Positions 1 through 8,321 of a DNA stretch of 22,681 nt are shown here, in pieces. The notes under the pieces were generated by a model that had not been told where the DNA came from, searched no databases, and saw only the letters and a list, made by a program, of their open reading frames with translations. This stretch comes from Botryllus schlosseri (taxonomy: Eukaryota > Chordata > Ascidiacea > Stolidobranchia > Styelidae): positions 1 to 22,681 of the forward strand of contig ATSW01011634.1 in the NCBI GenBank assembly GCA_000444245.1, given 5' to 3'. The position numbers were made by a program, and so were the translations under genes. Numbering within the stretch: position 1 is the stretch's first letter; every line of letters starts with the position of its first letter.

Positions 1-413
1 TATCGGCGGCGGCGATTACTCATAGGCTACACATTGAACGGGACTGCGGCTCTAGGATAAGAGGTGGGCCGCAGAACACATTTTCAAACCCGAAAATGGG
101 CCATGGCCAAAAGAAGGTTGAGAACCCCTGGCCTAGGCCAAGGCGGGTGTCTTATTTCAAAGACTATATACTCCAAGTCGTTTCGACACCTTCCAATCTT
201 TTCATTGTGGTGGGCCGCAGAACATATTTTCAAACCCGAAAATGGGCCATGGCCAAAAGAATTAGGTTGAGAACCCCTGGCCTAGGCCAAGGCGGGTGTC
301 TGATTTCAAAGACTATACTCCATGTCGTTTCGACACCTTCCAATCTTTTCATTGTATCGCAGTTTTATGGTCTTTTGAAATGATGAAAATATTAATAAAC
401 TGATACTGATACC
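1..413 (+). repeat. Retroposon (LINE/SINE-type) 3' tail fused to a hAT end, tandemly duplicated
   Basis: Two near-identical units of about 146 bp lie head to tail at 64-209 and 210-355. Each starts GTGGGCCGCAGAACA and contains GGTTGAGAACCCCTG, the reverse complement of a typical hAT terminus (CAGGGGTTCTCAACC). Each then runs into CCTAGGCCAAGGCGGGTGTC and ends TTTTCATTGT. Only the second unit continues into the full tail, which ends with AATAAACTGATACTGATAC. The same tail recurs at 11655-11805, where it ends in an ATG/GAT microsatellite. This shows a dispersed retroposon 3' end into which a hAT element had inserted before a local duplication. The small open frames here are not genes. Confidence 0.7.
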
Positions 414-507
414 AGCAATTTACACCGTAACTAACATGCGATAAGAAGCAGTATGAAAAGTAACAGAAGATACTATAAACTGGACAGGCAATCAGAATCA
501 AGTGTAG

Positions 508-759
508 CAGTGGTCTTTAACGAAGTACTTTTACTTTTCGAAGTACTTCAAATTATGATTTTCCTACTCGCACTACTTCCTGAAGCGGTTATGATTTTAG
601 ACTACTTCTACATCTACTTGACAGTTTTCAGCTTTTAGGCTAAATAAGACGTACGATTTTTCTTTGACTTACTTGTGAATCGCTACTTGAGTAGAAATTA
701 TGGCATTACTTCTACTTTTACTCGAGTACCGATGGTGACATATTATTTGACCATCTCTG
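508..759. mobile_element. hAT-type MITE, GAGGTGGTCA family, degenerate copy
   Basis: The copy begins CAGTGGTCTTTAACGAAGTAC and ends TTTGACCATCTCTG, imperfect inverted termini of the family seen best at 16045-17317. The interior is rich in ACTTCTACTT and ACTTGAGTAG words and shares the segment TTGACAGTTTTCAGCTTTTAG with the copy at 3259. No clear target duplication remains (AAGTGTAG against ATCAAAAG), so it is old. No transposase coding is visible. Confidence 0.65.
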
Positions 760-973
760 ATCAAAAGTGTCATGGGTCATGTTTCGATAGGCGATATCAA
801 AATATCAATTCGTGTAAAGGTTTCGTTTGCCTGTGAGGTTAGTTTGCTCTTAAATCATATCAATATTTTGAACTAATGGCGCCGGTAAAACACGAAAAGA
901 ACAAGTTTCTGGTAATGCCTGATTGAGCAGCCAGCTAGGTTTTTGCACTTCCGTGGTGTTATAATTTGGTAAA

Positions 974-1019
974 CTATAGATAACTAACCTACGTACCTCC
1001 GTAGGTTAGTTATCTATAG
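974..1019. repeat. Perfect 20-bp inverted repeat with 6-nt loop
   Basis: The left arm CTATAGATAACTAACCTACG at 974-993 is the exact reverse complement of 1000-1019, with TACCTC between. The palindrome is flanked by a direct repeat GGTAAAC at 968-974 and 1019-1025. That is consistent with insertion of a tiny foldback element with a 7-bp target duplication. It lies about 80 bp upstream of the RNF41 TATA box, so it could also form a promoter-proximal cruciform. Confidence 0.85.
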
Positions 1020-1100
1020 GTAAACATAACAGATATTGAACGAATCTCGATAGATCACTCGAGTATTTTTACGTTGTATGCTGCTGCGTGTATTGCGACC

Positions 1101-1108
1101 TATATAAA
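1101..1108 (+). promoter_or_regulatory. TATA box of the RNF41 gene
   Basis: TATATAAA stands about 30 bp upstream of an initiator-like TTTCATTC near 1126-1133 and about 130 bp upstream of the RNF41 start codon. The spacing fits a TATA-driven polymerase II core promoter with a 5' UTR of roughly 100 nt. This is inferred from motif and position only; no transcript data are available. Confidence 0.55.
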
Positions 1109-1185
1109 CATCGCTATACTTTAGTATTTCATTCGCTAAACACAAGTCTAAATAATACAGCAGCAAACAATTTCTCAATTACTTT

Positions 1186-1199
1186 ATGTCATGAAATAA
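1186..1199 (+). promoter_or_regulatory. Two overlapping minimal upstream ORFs in the RNF41 leader
   Basis: ATG TCA TGA at 1186-1194 and ATG AAA TAA at 1191-1199 are two-codon upstream ORFs that overlap in different frames, 31-44 nt before the main ATG. If transcription starts near 1130, both lie in the 5' UTR and could lower initiation at the main start. If the leader is instead removed by splicing at an AG around 1210 (CGATCTCAG), they would be absent from the mRNA. Confidence 0.4.
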
Positions 1200-1229
1200 A
1201 ACGATCTCAGGCCAAAGGTTCTAGCAAGA

Positions 1230-2189
1230 ATGGGTTACGATGTGCTCCGTTTTCCCGAGGAAGTGGACGAGGAATTGATGTGCGTTATATGCGGAGGTGT
1301 TTTGGAAGATCCTGTGATGGTGGTCGCGTGCGAACATTGCTTTTGCAAAAAATGCATCGGGTTTTGGTTGGCGAGACAAAAAACCTGCCCAGTAGATCGT
1401 GGCGTTCTGGGTGACGATAATTTGAAAAATGTCCCTCGAATAATGAGAAATATGCTCAGTCGTTTGACGTTGACTTGTGAATTCAAACAGCAAGGATGTG
1501 AAGCAATAATTGGACTGGATGCGCTAATGGCTCATCAAGAGGAGTGCGACTTTAATCCAAAAAAGCTTGTCGAATGTGAAGAAGGTTGTGGAGCGGTAAT
1601 TCCAAAAGATGAGATTGTGAATCACAGTTGCGTCCGCGAATTGGCGTCCATCGTGAAAATGCAAACAGCTCAAATCGAGCAGTTAGTGCAAAATAACAAT
1701 GAATACAAGGTAAAAATTGAGAGCCTTGAAAACGACGTGACTATTCTGAAAGAATTTATTCGCTCCCTTAAACGCCAAAATATACCGAGGCTGGAGATTA
1801 TGCAACAATGTATTGAAAGAAATGAGATAACGTCGTGGGCGGAATCGCTGAATTTCGCCAAAGTATCAAGGTGGGGCGGCATTATATCAACTCCGGACGT
1901 GGTATTGCAAACTGTTATCAAGCGCGCCTTGATTGATACATCGTGTCCGTTATCTATTGCTGATGAACTGATGGAAAACGCTCATGAGAGACGTTGGCCG
2001 GTTGGTCTATGGACTCTTGAGACGAGACAAATACACAGACACCGTTACGAAGACTATGTAGTTCGTAGGATCCGCGGAAAACAAGCAATACTAATAATGC
2101 ACTTCGAAAACCGTCATATGGGCGATGATTTGATTACGCAGCCTGGTATTGTCATCATTTTTGCTCATGGAATCGAAGATGCTGATTGA
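1230..2189 (+). CDS. RNF41: RNF41/NRDP1-like RING E3 ubiquitin-protein ligase
   Basis: The gene encodes 319 residues in a single uninterrupted exon; human NRDP1 has 317. The N-terminus MGYDV, the RING finger with zinc ligands C18, C21, C34, H36, C39, C42, C53 and D56 (the family's terminal Asp), and the following VPRIMRNMLS are diagnostic. TRAF-type zinc-finger cysteines and histidines follow (C83, C90, H102, C106; C116, C120, H132, C134). A coiled coil spans about 138-182. The C-terminal substrate/USP8-binding domain, about 190-319, carries RWGGIISTPD, NAHERRWP, ETRQ, HMGDD and IFAHG. In vertebrates this cytosolic ligase ubiquitinates ErbB3 and BRUCE, among others; the targets here are unknown. 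The start is fixed by homology. The lack of introns is notable because the vertebrate gene is split: this could be a retrocopy or lineage intron loss. The frame is intact and every key residue is present. Confidence 0.96.
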   Translation: MGYDVLRFPEEVDEELMCVICGGVLEDPVMVVACEHCFCKKCIGFWLARQKTCPVDRGVLGDDNLKNVPRIMRNMLSRLTLTCEFKQQGCEAIIGLDALMAHQEECDFNPKKLVECEEGCGAVIPKDEIVNHSCVRELASIVKMQTAQIEQLVQNNNEYKVKIESLENDVTILKEFIRSLKRQNIPRLEIMQQCIERNEITSWAESLNFAKVSRWGGIISTPDVVLQTVIKRALIDTSCPLSIADELMENAHERRWPVGLWTLETRQIHRHRYEDYVVRRIRGKQAILIMHFENRHMGDDLITQPGIVIIFAHGIEDAD

Positions 2190-2270
2190 TCGTTTGAATT
2201 TCTATTGCATTTTGTTCCTGGTGTCTCATCTTTTGCATGTTAAGCTGTATTACCTGTATTTGGATATTAT

Positions 2271-2276
2271 AATAAA
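2271..2276 (+). terminator. Poly(A) signal of RNF41
   Basis: AATAAA lies 82 nt after the RNF41 stop codon and is followed by a GT/T-rich stretch (GTGTTTTTG), the usual arrangement for cleavage and polyadenylation. It gives a short 3' UTR of about 100 nt. Confidence 0.6.
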
Positions 2277-2392
2277 GTGTTTTTGAATTTCTTTCAATAT
2301 TAATTGTTTTTTATTTTCCGTCAAAGCATTCTGTCCATCAAAAATTTTCGTAAGCTTGTTTTAAAGCACGTATCGTTTGCTACCAATAGACT

Positions 2393-2611
2393 CAGGGGTT
2401 GTCGACTTTTTTTACAGGGTGGCCAGTGGTCACCTTTGCAAATGTTGAAAAATCAATGGCGAAAAGCAGAAAACATAATTTCAATTGGAAAACAGTCGGT
2501 ACAGTTATCGTGGAGCAGATATAGACATGATGAATTTGAAAATGTTATATTTTCAAAAATCGTTCATGGCTCCCTGAAAAGGGCTCATGCCCCCCAGGTT
2601 GAGCACCTCTG
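2393..2611. mobile_element. Degenerate hAT-type MITE
   Basis: The left end CAGGGGTTGTCGAC and the right end GAGCACCTCTG form imperfect inverted termini typical of hAT elements (right end reversed: CAGAGGTGCTCAACC). Flanking octamers AATAGACT and CTTAAACT match at only 5 of 8 positions, so the copy is old. The open frame that crosses it shows no recognisable protein and is treated as chance. Confidence 0.5.
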
Positions 2612-2820
2612 CTTAAACTGATGTGGTACTCCTGTGCTAGTTCAGCTGATGTAATGAATTTCCAATTGGAAATTGTCCTTATTTGAAAGCATAGACTAAT
2701 AAGGAATAATTTGACAATTTTCGAATTGATGCCGTTCTTGTGATGAATTTGGATAGTATTTGAATGTAATGTTGCTGTGTTATTTTTCTAGGGGTGTTGG
2801 TATCCACCTGTAATTTATAA

Positions 2821-3053
2821 ATGCTGCATATCCACCGCGAAAACAGATCCGAACAATTGCCGATACGGCTCCAGGCAGGCACCCCTGTGGCTTTAAACAC
2901 CGTGAGATGGGACAAGGCCAGCGATGGGGAGGTTCCGCGCGGTGCTGTGTGCGGCGGACAGTCGCATTCAGGGGAAGCCGTTTTTGTAGGAAGAATGAAG
3001 CTCGAAGAAAATAAAGACGAACTCACGCCGGGTGTGATCATTCCCAGCGAAAA
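2821..3053 (+). CDS. DM9 gene exon 1: first half of repeat 1
   Basis: Residues 1-77 plus two bases of codon 78. Residues 30-77 read W..ASDGEVPRGAVCGG and VFVGR then TPGVIIPSE, a clear DM9 first half. It ends at the strong donor AA|GTAAGA at 3054. The nearest upstream acceptor is TTTTTCTAG, ending at 2791, leaving about 29 nt of leader that contains an in-frame TAA immediately before the ATG. Confidence 0.8.
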
Positions 3054-6000
3054 GTAAGATTACTTTTCATGCAGGTACCACAAAGGAACTTGCTAACAGG
3101 CACTCAAATTCTAGGGTTTCCCTTACCCACGCGCAGAACATACTAAATCCTTCATCGATATCCACGCCATTTCTCCAAATCAGAGGTGTCCTGGTGGTGC
3201 GGCCTGCAACTGGGCTTGTGATTTGACCCATTTGGTTGATAATAAAATGACACTAGACCAGAGGTGGTCAGTAACGAAGTTCTACTTTTGAAAGTAGCTT
3301 TTGCTTATTTGCATTACTTACCCAAGTGCTTACGGTTATACTTCTACTTAACAGTTTTCAGTTTTAGGTAAAACTAGGCCTAGCATACTTACCTTTTTAC
3401 TTACTAGGAAATCGCTAGCCCCAACTCTACTTGAGTAGAAATTTACAGTGTTAATCTACTTCTACTTGAGCACCGAGCAGGGCTGTAATGGCTCGACTCA
3501 AGTCCGACTCGAGTCGCAATTTTCTGATGACTCGACTTAACTCGAGTCATTTTCATAAAATACGGAAATGACTTGACCCGAGTCAATCTGTGTATTGACT
3601 CGACTTGGACTCGAGACATTGCGCATGATTCGGACCAAGTCATATGACTCGAGTCTCAGACAGCCAAGACCGACATTTCATTGTGATTTCGAGGAATAGT
3701 AAAGTAATCACACTGTTGGTGTTTCGCCTATTGGTACTGGTACTTGACCATGCGACCAGAAACTGTTGAAAGTGAGGAAAATCTGTGTATTTTAAGTGTG
3801 AACCCATTCGATATCACCAAACAGTTGTAAAAAGTGGTTTTAACAAGAATTTAACTCGAAACTGTGCACTGCAGTCAACGGAATGACTCGGACTCGGGCT
3901 CTACCTGTACAGCCAAGTTCCATGCTGATATATTGTGGATTTCTATTCTCTTTTACTAAAACACTGGGAAAGTTCATGAGCTAATACAGTGGTTCCCAAC
4001 CTTTTTCGACTCATCGCCCCCAAATATTGGGAACCGGAAAATGGGCATACAAACCGTAGTCACCGGCGAGTTCACTAAAAAAAGGGTGAACTTTCCGGCT
4101 CGACCTCGAAATTCCACGACTTGACTCCAATATAGCCGTTTTAACGCACCATCGCCCCCTTCCTTATTTTCGCCCCCCTAGACCGCCAAATCACCCCCTG
4201 GATATTGCCCACGTTGGGAACCACTGGGCTAATATATGTTGACTGTTGTAATATACCAAATTGATAAGTAGAATTGCACTTTGCCATCTACCAGTCAATT
4301 TGCTGTCGGCAGCAAAATCTCTGCTGTAGCATTTTGTCAACTCAAATGCAGTGCGCTATTGCAAACTGTGCAGTGCGCATTTCCCAAGTAGGTCTTCAAA
4401 CATTTCATACCTGGTTAATAACTTGGTGATTACCTATTGAATGTTAGCTTTATTCGGACCAGCACGATCGGTCGTAGCGTTAAACGCATTTCTTGGCCAC
4501 AGTATCACCTCCATTGCTGTGAATTTGACCACTTTCCGGGAGAGTTTAAATTCAATAACATTGCTAAATCATGAAGTGCAGTAGTTCCTTCCACTGTGGA
4601 TCGAGTGAACCGTTACTCAGCCTATCGCTTTCCATGCCAATGACTAGAATCCCTTGTCGTCAGAGCTCAGGCGATAAATGTAAGAAAGTAGAGTACAAGT
4701 TGGAGTTTATACAATATTCTTCTCTTCAGATGCATCTTTGTGTCATTCGGAACTGGAGTGCGTCGATCCAACGAATATGAAGTTCTAGTCACAGCGGAAC
4801 CGTCACACGTTTGCTGGGTGCCGTGTAGAGATGGCTATGTAAGACTGATACTTCGGATCACTGCACTTTAACCGCTCCTGACCCTCTGTCGTGTTTACGG
4901 GATGTATTTGTCTCATCCGAGATGGCATATGATTATTATCCGAGATTATTCATGACTTTCTCTGGCCAGCTAGTACGACACGCTTACTTACCTTACATAC
5001 AAACATTTTACTGTAGCGCTGATCAATGGGTGTATCTTTCGTGATTTTGAAAGCTGCAACAGGCTTTTGACAGGAATGAATTTGGGTTTGTCACCAAGGA
5101 TTTAGAATGGTCGACTATTTTCTCTGCTTGTATGCTCCTGATGTCTAGCTGACACTAACGTGACTTTATTTAGCATTCCTGCACTTCATTATATTGCCTG
5201 ATCAAGAGAAAATTGATTGCTGCTATGTTACCTTCATGTTCGGTATCAGGAGTAAAATAACTCACTGTTTGAATAGTTCTGTTAGAGTCAAAATCCTATG
5301 GTAAGCCATATGTATAATGCGCATAAGCATATGTATAGCAATCGATGACGAGGCCGATATCGTACATTTTCAACAACCGAATTCGACAGCAATTTGTAGC
5401 GTTTGAAATTTCGTATTTCTAGGTGCCCCCCGCTGCCGTTATCGGAGGAATTGACTTCTCCTATCTGGAACCACTGTATGTCGGGAGAACGAACAATGAA
5501 TTATCTCTCGGCCGAACTTGGAGAGGACAAAGATTTCCATATTGTCATCATAATGTATGTTGGGCGGTATCTTTGCCTTGTTGAACGACAAACAGCGTCT
5601 CATTCATGAGCTAGTGATATAAATTATAATTCAAATATTACTAGTACCGGTACATGCATTGTAATTAGTCAGTTGACTGGAGCATACTGGACTTGGTATC
5701 GCTACGATTAGTCAACATATTCAAATTTGTCGAGGATATGTCCTTCCGATGTCAATGTTCAAGAGAGACGCCATAATAGCGTGTATTACCACAAAAGTAT
5801 ACTATATGAGGTTGCAGTGATAACGCTGAATTGTCATTTGCGTCGACTATTTCAACAACAACAAAATGATGCAAATCTCTACTTAAAACTACTTATGGAC
5901 ATAATATTGTATAACGGGTAATAAGAACCGCGCTATTTTTTGTCCACGGTAAGGACCATTCCCCTGAATTAATTCTGTCTCTATTCCTTGCGCGCAACAG

Positions 6001-6932
6001 AGACCAACGTAAACTTGAGCAGTAGTTAAGGGACCATTTCCGATTCCCTGTGAATGTAACTCGCAGAAATCGGTTTAAACAGCCCTTTGAGTTTGCTGTG
6101 TCACGAGATCTGCAAGAACTGTGTTAAAGAGTTTGCTGATCTCACGTTTAAATACGCTACCAAAGTGATATAAATTTAGTTTGAATTCATACCGATCGAT
6201 GCATAAGGCCCATATACCAGAAGTGGTCAATCTTGAAGTACATCTACTTTTTCGGATTACTCGACTACGTTTTGCATTTGCACTACCTATTTTTAGACTG
6301 AACTGCTTAATTTGTATAGACTTTCCATCAGGTTTATGCGTGAAATTGTCATAACGACTGTGCGAAATAGCCCATGTAGGCTATGACAGTAGCTGAATGC
6401 ATGTTCGAAAATTGCACCAATTTGTGTTGTCATTAGTCTCTTTACATTAGTCGGGAGTATGCACTGCATGCTGCAGTTTGCTAAGCAGCCACCCAGGATC
6501 AACTACTATGAGTAGTTTTCACAAGTGTTGGAATCCGCTAGTTCTACTTGTTATTGAGTGATACTTTACCGCGTCACTCATCCCTCCACTCGGGTGGCAA
6601 GGCTGACCACCTCGAGTCAAATGGCATGAAAGATCGTATGCGTGTTTCAGGTGTCTGTGCCCGGGAAAATCCAGCCTTCTCACAAGTGCCTGTATATACC
6701 ATACGAGAGAAAGGAATACCTTTACCGCCAGTACGAGGTGCTGGTTCTGACATCGTCGCCTGCGCCGCTCTCGTTTATATGCTCGGACTCGATACGGAAG
6801 CACATCGCTAAGATTTCCTCGCGCGACAATGCCGAACACGGCGCCCGTTACGTCGCCACCGACTCGGACTTCCGTAGGCGAGTCACGGGACTGCCGATTC
6901 CGTCGAAGTTAAAGCATCAGATACACGGATAA
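2821..6932 (+). CDS. Two-repeat DM9 domain lectin-like protein, four exons
   Basis: I assembled this from four splice-bounded segments: 2821-3053, 4730-4838, 5423-5554 and 6651-6932 (753 coding nt plus stop, 251 residues). Introns are GT-AG and phases agree: the first junction splits a Lys codon AA|A, the other two are phase 0. The product holds two DM9 repeats, about W30-V98 and W107-L191. Each shows the family pattern W...G.VP..AV.GG....LYVGR...PGK..PS....Y.PY..E..YEVLV. DM9 proteins in molluscs act as soluble mannose-binding lectins, and the module also forms the N-terminus of natterin-like proteins; no pore-forming module is seen here. No signal peptide is evident. A 60-residue basic C-terminal tail follows repeat 2. 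The start ATG follows an in-frame TAA, and an acceptor (TTATTTTTCTAG) at 2791 suggests a spliced or trans-spliced 5' UTR. No canonical AATAAA was found after the stop. The weakest part is the end of exon 3. Confidence 0.8.
3259..3477. mobile_element. hAT-type MITE, GAGGTGGTCA family, in DM9 intron 1
   Basis: It starts CAGAGGTGGTCAGTAACGAAG and shares TACTTCTACTTAACAGTTTTCAG and CTACTTGAGTAGAAATTTACAG with the copy at 508. The expected right terminus GACCACCTCTG is missing. The copy breaks off where the next element (3478) begins, probably because that element inserted into it. Confidence 0.6.
3478..3917. mobile_element. hAT-like MITE rich in GACTCGAGTC palindromes
   Basis: The left end CAGGGCTGTAATGG and right end TACAGCCAAG are imperfect inverted termini (8 of 10 at the tip). 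The left half repeats the palindromic word ACTCGAGTC and close variants at least four times, and the right end has GACTCGGACTCGGGCTC. Such subterminal repeats are common transposase-binding arrays in hAT MITEs. No matching target duplication was seen, so the exact ends are tentative. Confidence 0.5.
3987..4226. mobile_element. hAT-type MITE with near-perfect 8-bp target duplication
   Basis: Inverted termini are CAGTGGTTCCCAACCTTTTT and, at the right, CACGTTGGGAACCACTG. The flanks AGCTAATA (3979-3986) and GGCTAATA (4227-4234) match at 7 of 8. The 8-bp duplication and terminal CAGTGGTTCCCAAC are hAT hallmarks. It is 240 bp long and non-coding, inside intron 1 of the DM9 gene. Confidence 0.85.
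4730..4838 (+). CDS. DM9 gene exon 2: second half of repeat 1
   Basis: The acceptor TTCTCTTCAG ends at 4729 and the donor GTAAGA begins at 4839. The first base completes Lys78. The 36 codons that follow include CIFVSFGTGV, then NEYEVLVTAE, the conserved YEVL close of a DM9 repeat, then CWVPCRDGY, the start of the next repeat. Reading this exon requires ignoring a different, longer frame that crosses it. Confidence 0.82.
5423..5554 (+). CDS. DM9 gene exon 3: first half of repeat 2
   Basis: The acceptor TCGTATTTCTAG ends at 5422 and the donor GTATGT begins at 5555, giving 44 in-phase codons. VPPAAVIGGID and then EPLYVGRTNNE match DM9 closely. The last 20 residues or so (about 139-158) do not look like DM9, where a short loop normally leads to PGK. 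A second possible donor, GTATCT at 5567, is also phase 0 and would add four residues. The 3' boundary is therefore uncertain. Confidence 0.7.
6218..6614. mobile_element. hAT-type MITE, GAGGTGGTCA family, in DM9 intron 3
   Basis: The left end is CAGAAGTGGTCAATC and the right end is GGCTGACCACCTCG. The interior segment TTATGCGTGAAATTGTCATAACGA and the following GTTCGAAAATT...GTCATTAGTC match the copy at 8322. Its right end lies only 36 bp from the acceptor of the last DM9 exon. Target duplication is not preserved. Confidence 0.6.
6651..6932 (+). CDS. DM9 gene exon 4: second half of repeat 2 and C-terminal tail
   Basis: The acceptor CGTGTTTCAG ends at 6650. The frame opens VSVPGKIQPSHK, then LYIPYERKEY and QYEVLVL, an unmistakable DM9 second half. 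It continues for 60 residues of Arg/Lys/Ser-rich sequence to TAA at 6930-6932. The tail has no domain I recognise. The exon is more G+C-rich than the surrounding intron sequence, as expected for coding DNA. Confidence 0.82.
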   Translation: MSVPGKIQPSHKCLYIPYERKEYLYRQYEVLVLTSSPAPLSFICSDSIRKHIAKISSRDNAEHGARYVATDSDFRRRVTGLPIPSKLKHQIHG

Positions 6933-7018
6933 GACTTTTATAGACAGTGTCAGCGGGGCAAATTGTTTTTTGTAACAAGTCATCAAATGTGCAAAATGTT
7001 AATGTATGGGCTGACGTC

Positions 7019-7164
7019 CAGTGGTCGGATTCAGCCGGTTCGCACCGGTTTTCAGAACTTTCTCACGGAATTTTATGGAATTAGCGAACCAGTTAACTAT
7101 ACCGGTTACTGTCAAAGGACGTTTGTGATGGAACCGGCTGACAAAAATATGAATCCCACCACTG
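7019..7164. mobile_element. Short hAT-type MITE (CAGTGGTCGGATTC termini)
   Basis: CAGTGGTCGGATTC at the left and GAATCCCACCACTG at the right are inverted termini with one mismatch plus flanking similarity. The interior has GCCGGTTCGCACCGGTTTTCAG and ACCGGTT words typical of this MITE type. The 93-codon frame across it is not a gene. Confidence 0.65.
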
Positions 7165-7323
7165 TTTATCGCCCTGTTGGCGACAGACCCTTCGCTGCTT
7201 CGTCTGCCTGTCTTCTATTATGTTATCGAGATTACGTGCAATGAGCTCATCAACTGCTCAAGCCTCGCTTCGCGCCGTCTTGACTTGACTCGGGATTTAC
7301 AGAAGTGTGGATTGACTCGTCAC

Positions 7324-7814
7324 TAGGGCTGGGCAAAATCGAGTACCGGAGTGATTCGATTCTGAATCGCGTATTACGCTTCGAGTTGCGTATTCGAGTA
7401 TCACTCATTATAACGTCACACTAGAATGTACTATGTCAAAGTTCAAATATGTACCTTTTATGCCACCACAAAGAACATAATGTCTGTTATCCGTCACATT
7501 AAAGAGACCTTGGTATTTTTTCGACCTTACCGATTTCATTGTACTTCTTAAAAATGTTGTGGGATGATCATGACTTCGGAAATGTGTCATTTCCAGTAAC
7601 GTTGGTAGCTTTGTACCATGTCTCGTATGGTGCGACACGGCCAATCAAGGTTTCAAGGCTACCTCGGTGGAAGATAGTATCAAAAATGTAGTTTCAGTTG
7701 CGAGTAGCGTATAATTTCAGTACTCGAAAAAATCGTCTTTTACTACTCTACTCGAATCATAAAAATTTATGCTCGATTCAGATTCGTGTACACGAATCAT
7801 TGTGCCCAGCCCTA
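7324..7814. mobile_element. hAT-type MITE (TAGGGCTGGGCA termini) with 7/8 target duplication
   Basis: TAGGGCTGGGCAAAATCGAG at the left is inverted as TTGTGCCCAGCCCTA at the right. Flanking octamers CTCGTCAC (7316-7323) and CCCGTCAC (7815-7822) match at 7 of 8. It is 491 bp long. Subterminal regions are full of ATTCGA/TCGAGT words. A second copy lies at 21194 in the opposite orientation; the two share AAGTTCAAATATGTACCTTTT. Confidence 0.85.
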
Positions 7815-7822
7815 CCCGTCAC

Positions 7823-8321
7823 TTCGAGAATAATTTACGAATCGCTTTCGAGTCATGTAATCGGTGTCGATTAGATCGCTTTATCTTGTATATGTTCCTA
7901 TTGTTCGCGATAAGCTGGTGCGAGAGAAACCAGTGATTTAATGATTGAGCGTTTTGCGGAGCCTCCTGTGCGATATAACGAAATAAATTGAACGCAAACA
8001 AAGTGATTGGAGCTGACAGCTCACGTTGTTGTAAACTATTAGTTTCGAATTTCCGTGTGATATTCATTGCATGTAACTGAATAGTAAGACTTCGCCGTTC
8101 AAATTTATACATTCATTCAAACAGCATTGTATTTTACATGTCATCAAATGCGATGTGAAAAAAAAAAAACGGATTTCAATATTTTCATTGTGGCGTCATA
8201 GAAAATAGTAAGATATCCAATATATTCTATTCAATCGTACAAACACAGTGTCTATCACGCGTTATCAAAACCCACAGCGTAAGAAACTGGATATTCAAAT
8301 TTTTTCTAATGTCCTCATAGG
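7823..8321. other. No recognisable feature
   Basis: A+T-rich sequence with a run of twelve A at about 8158-8169. I see no splice-bounded coding segment, RNA gene or element terminus. It may include the 3' UTR or downstream flank of the DM9 gene, but no AATAAA supports that. Confidence 0.4.

Noticed and set aside
1088-1414. 108-codon plus-strand frame overlapping the RNF41 start
   Set aside because: It begins upstream of the TATA box and is out of frame with RNF41, whose product is unmistakable; a shadow frame.
3480-3670. Tandem CTCGAG clusters as a CRISPR-like or satellite array
   Set aside because: Spacing is irregular and the words are palindromic subterminal motifs of a MITE.
4571-4780. 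69-codon frame over DM9 exon 2
   Set aside because: It matches nothing, while the exon-bounded frame within it gives a DM9 repeat with consistent phase.
6963-7244. 93-codon frame after the DM9 gene
   Set aside because: It runs through the inverted termini of a hAT MITE and shows no domain.
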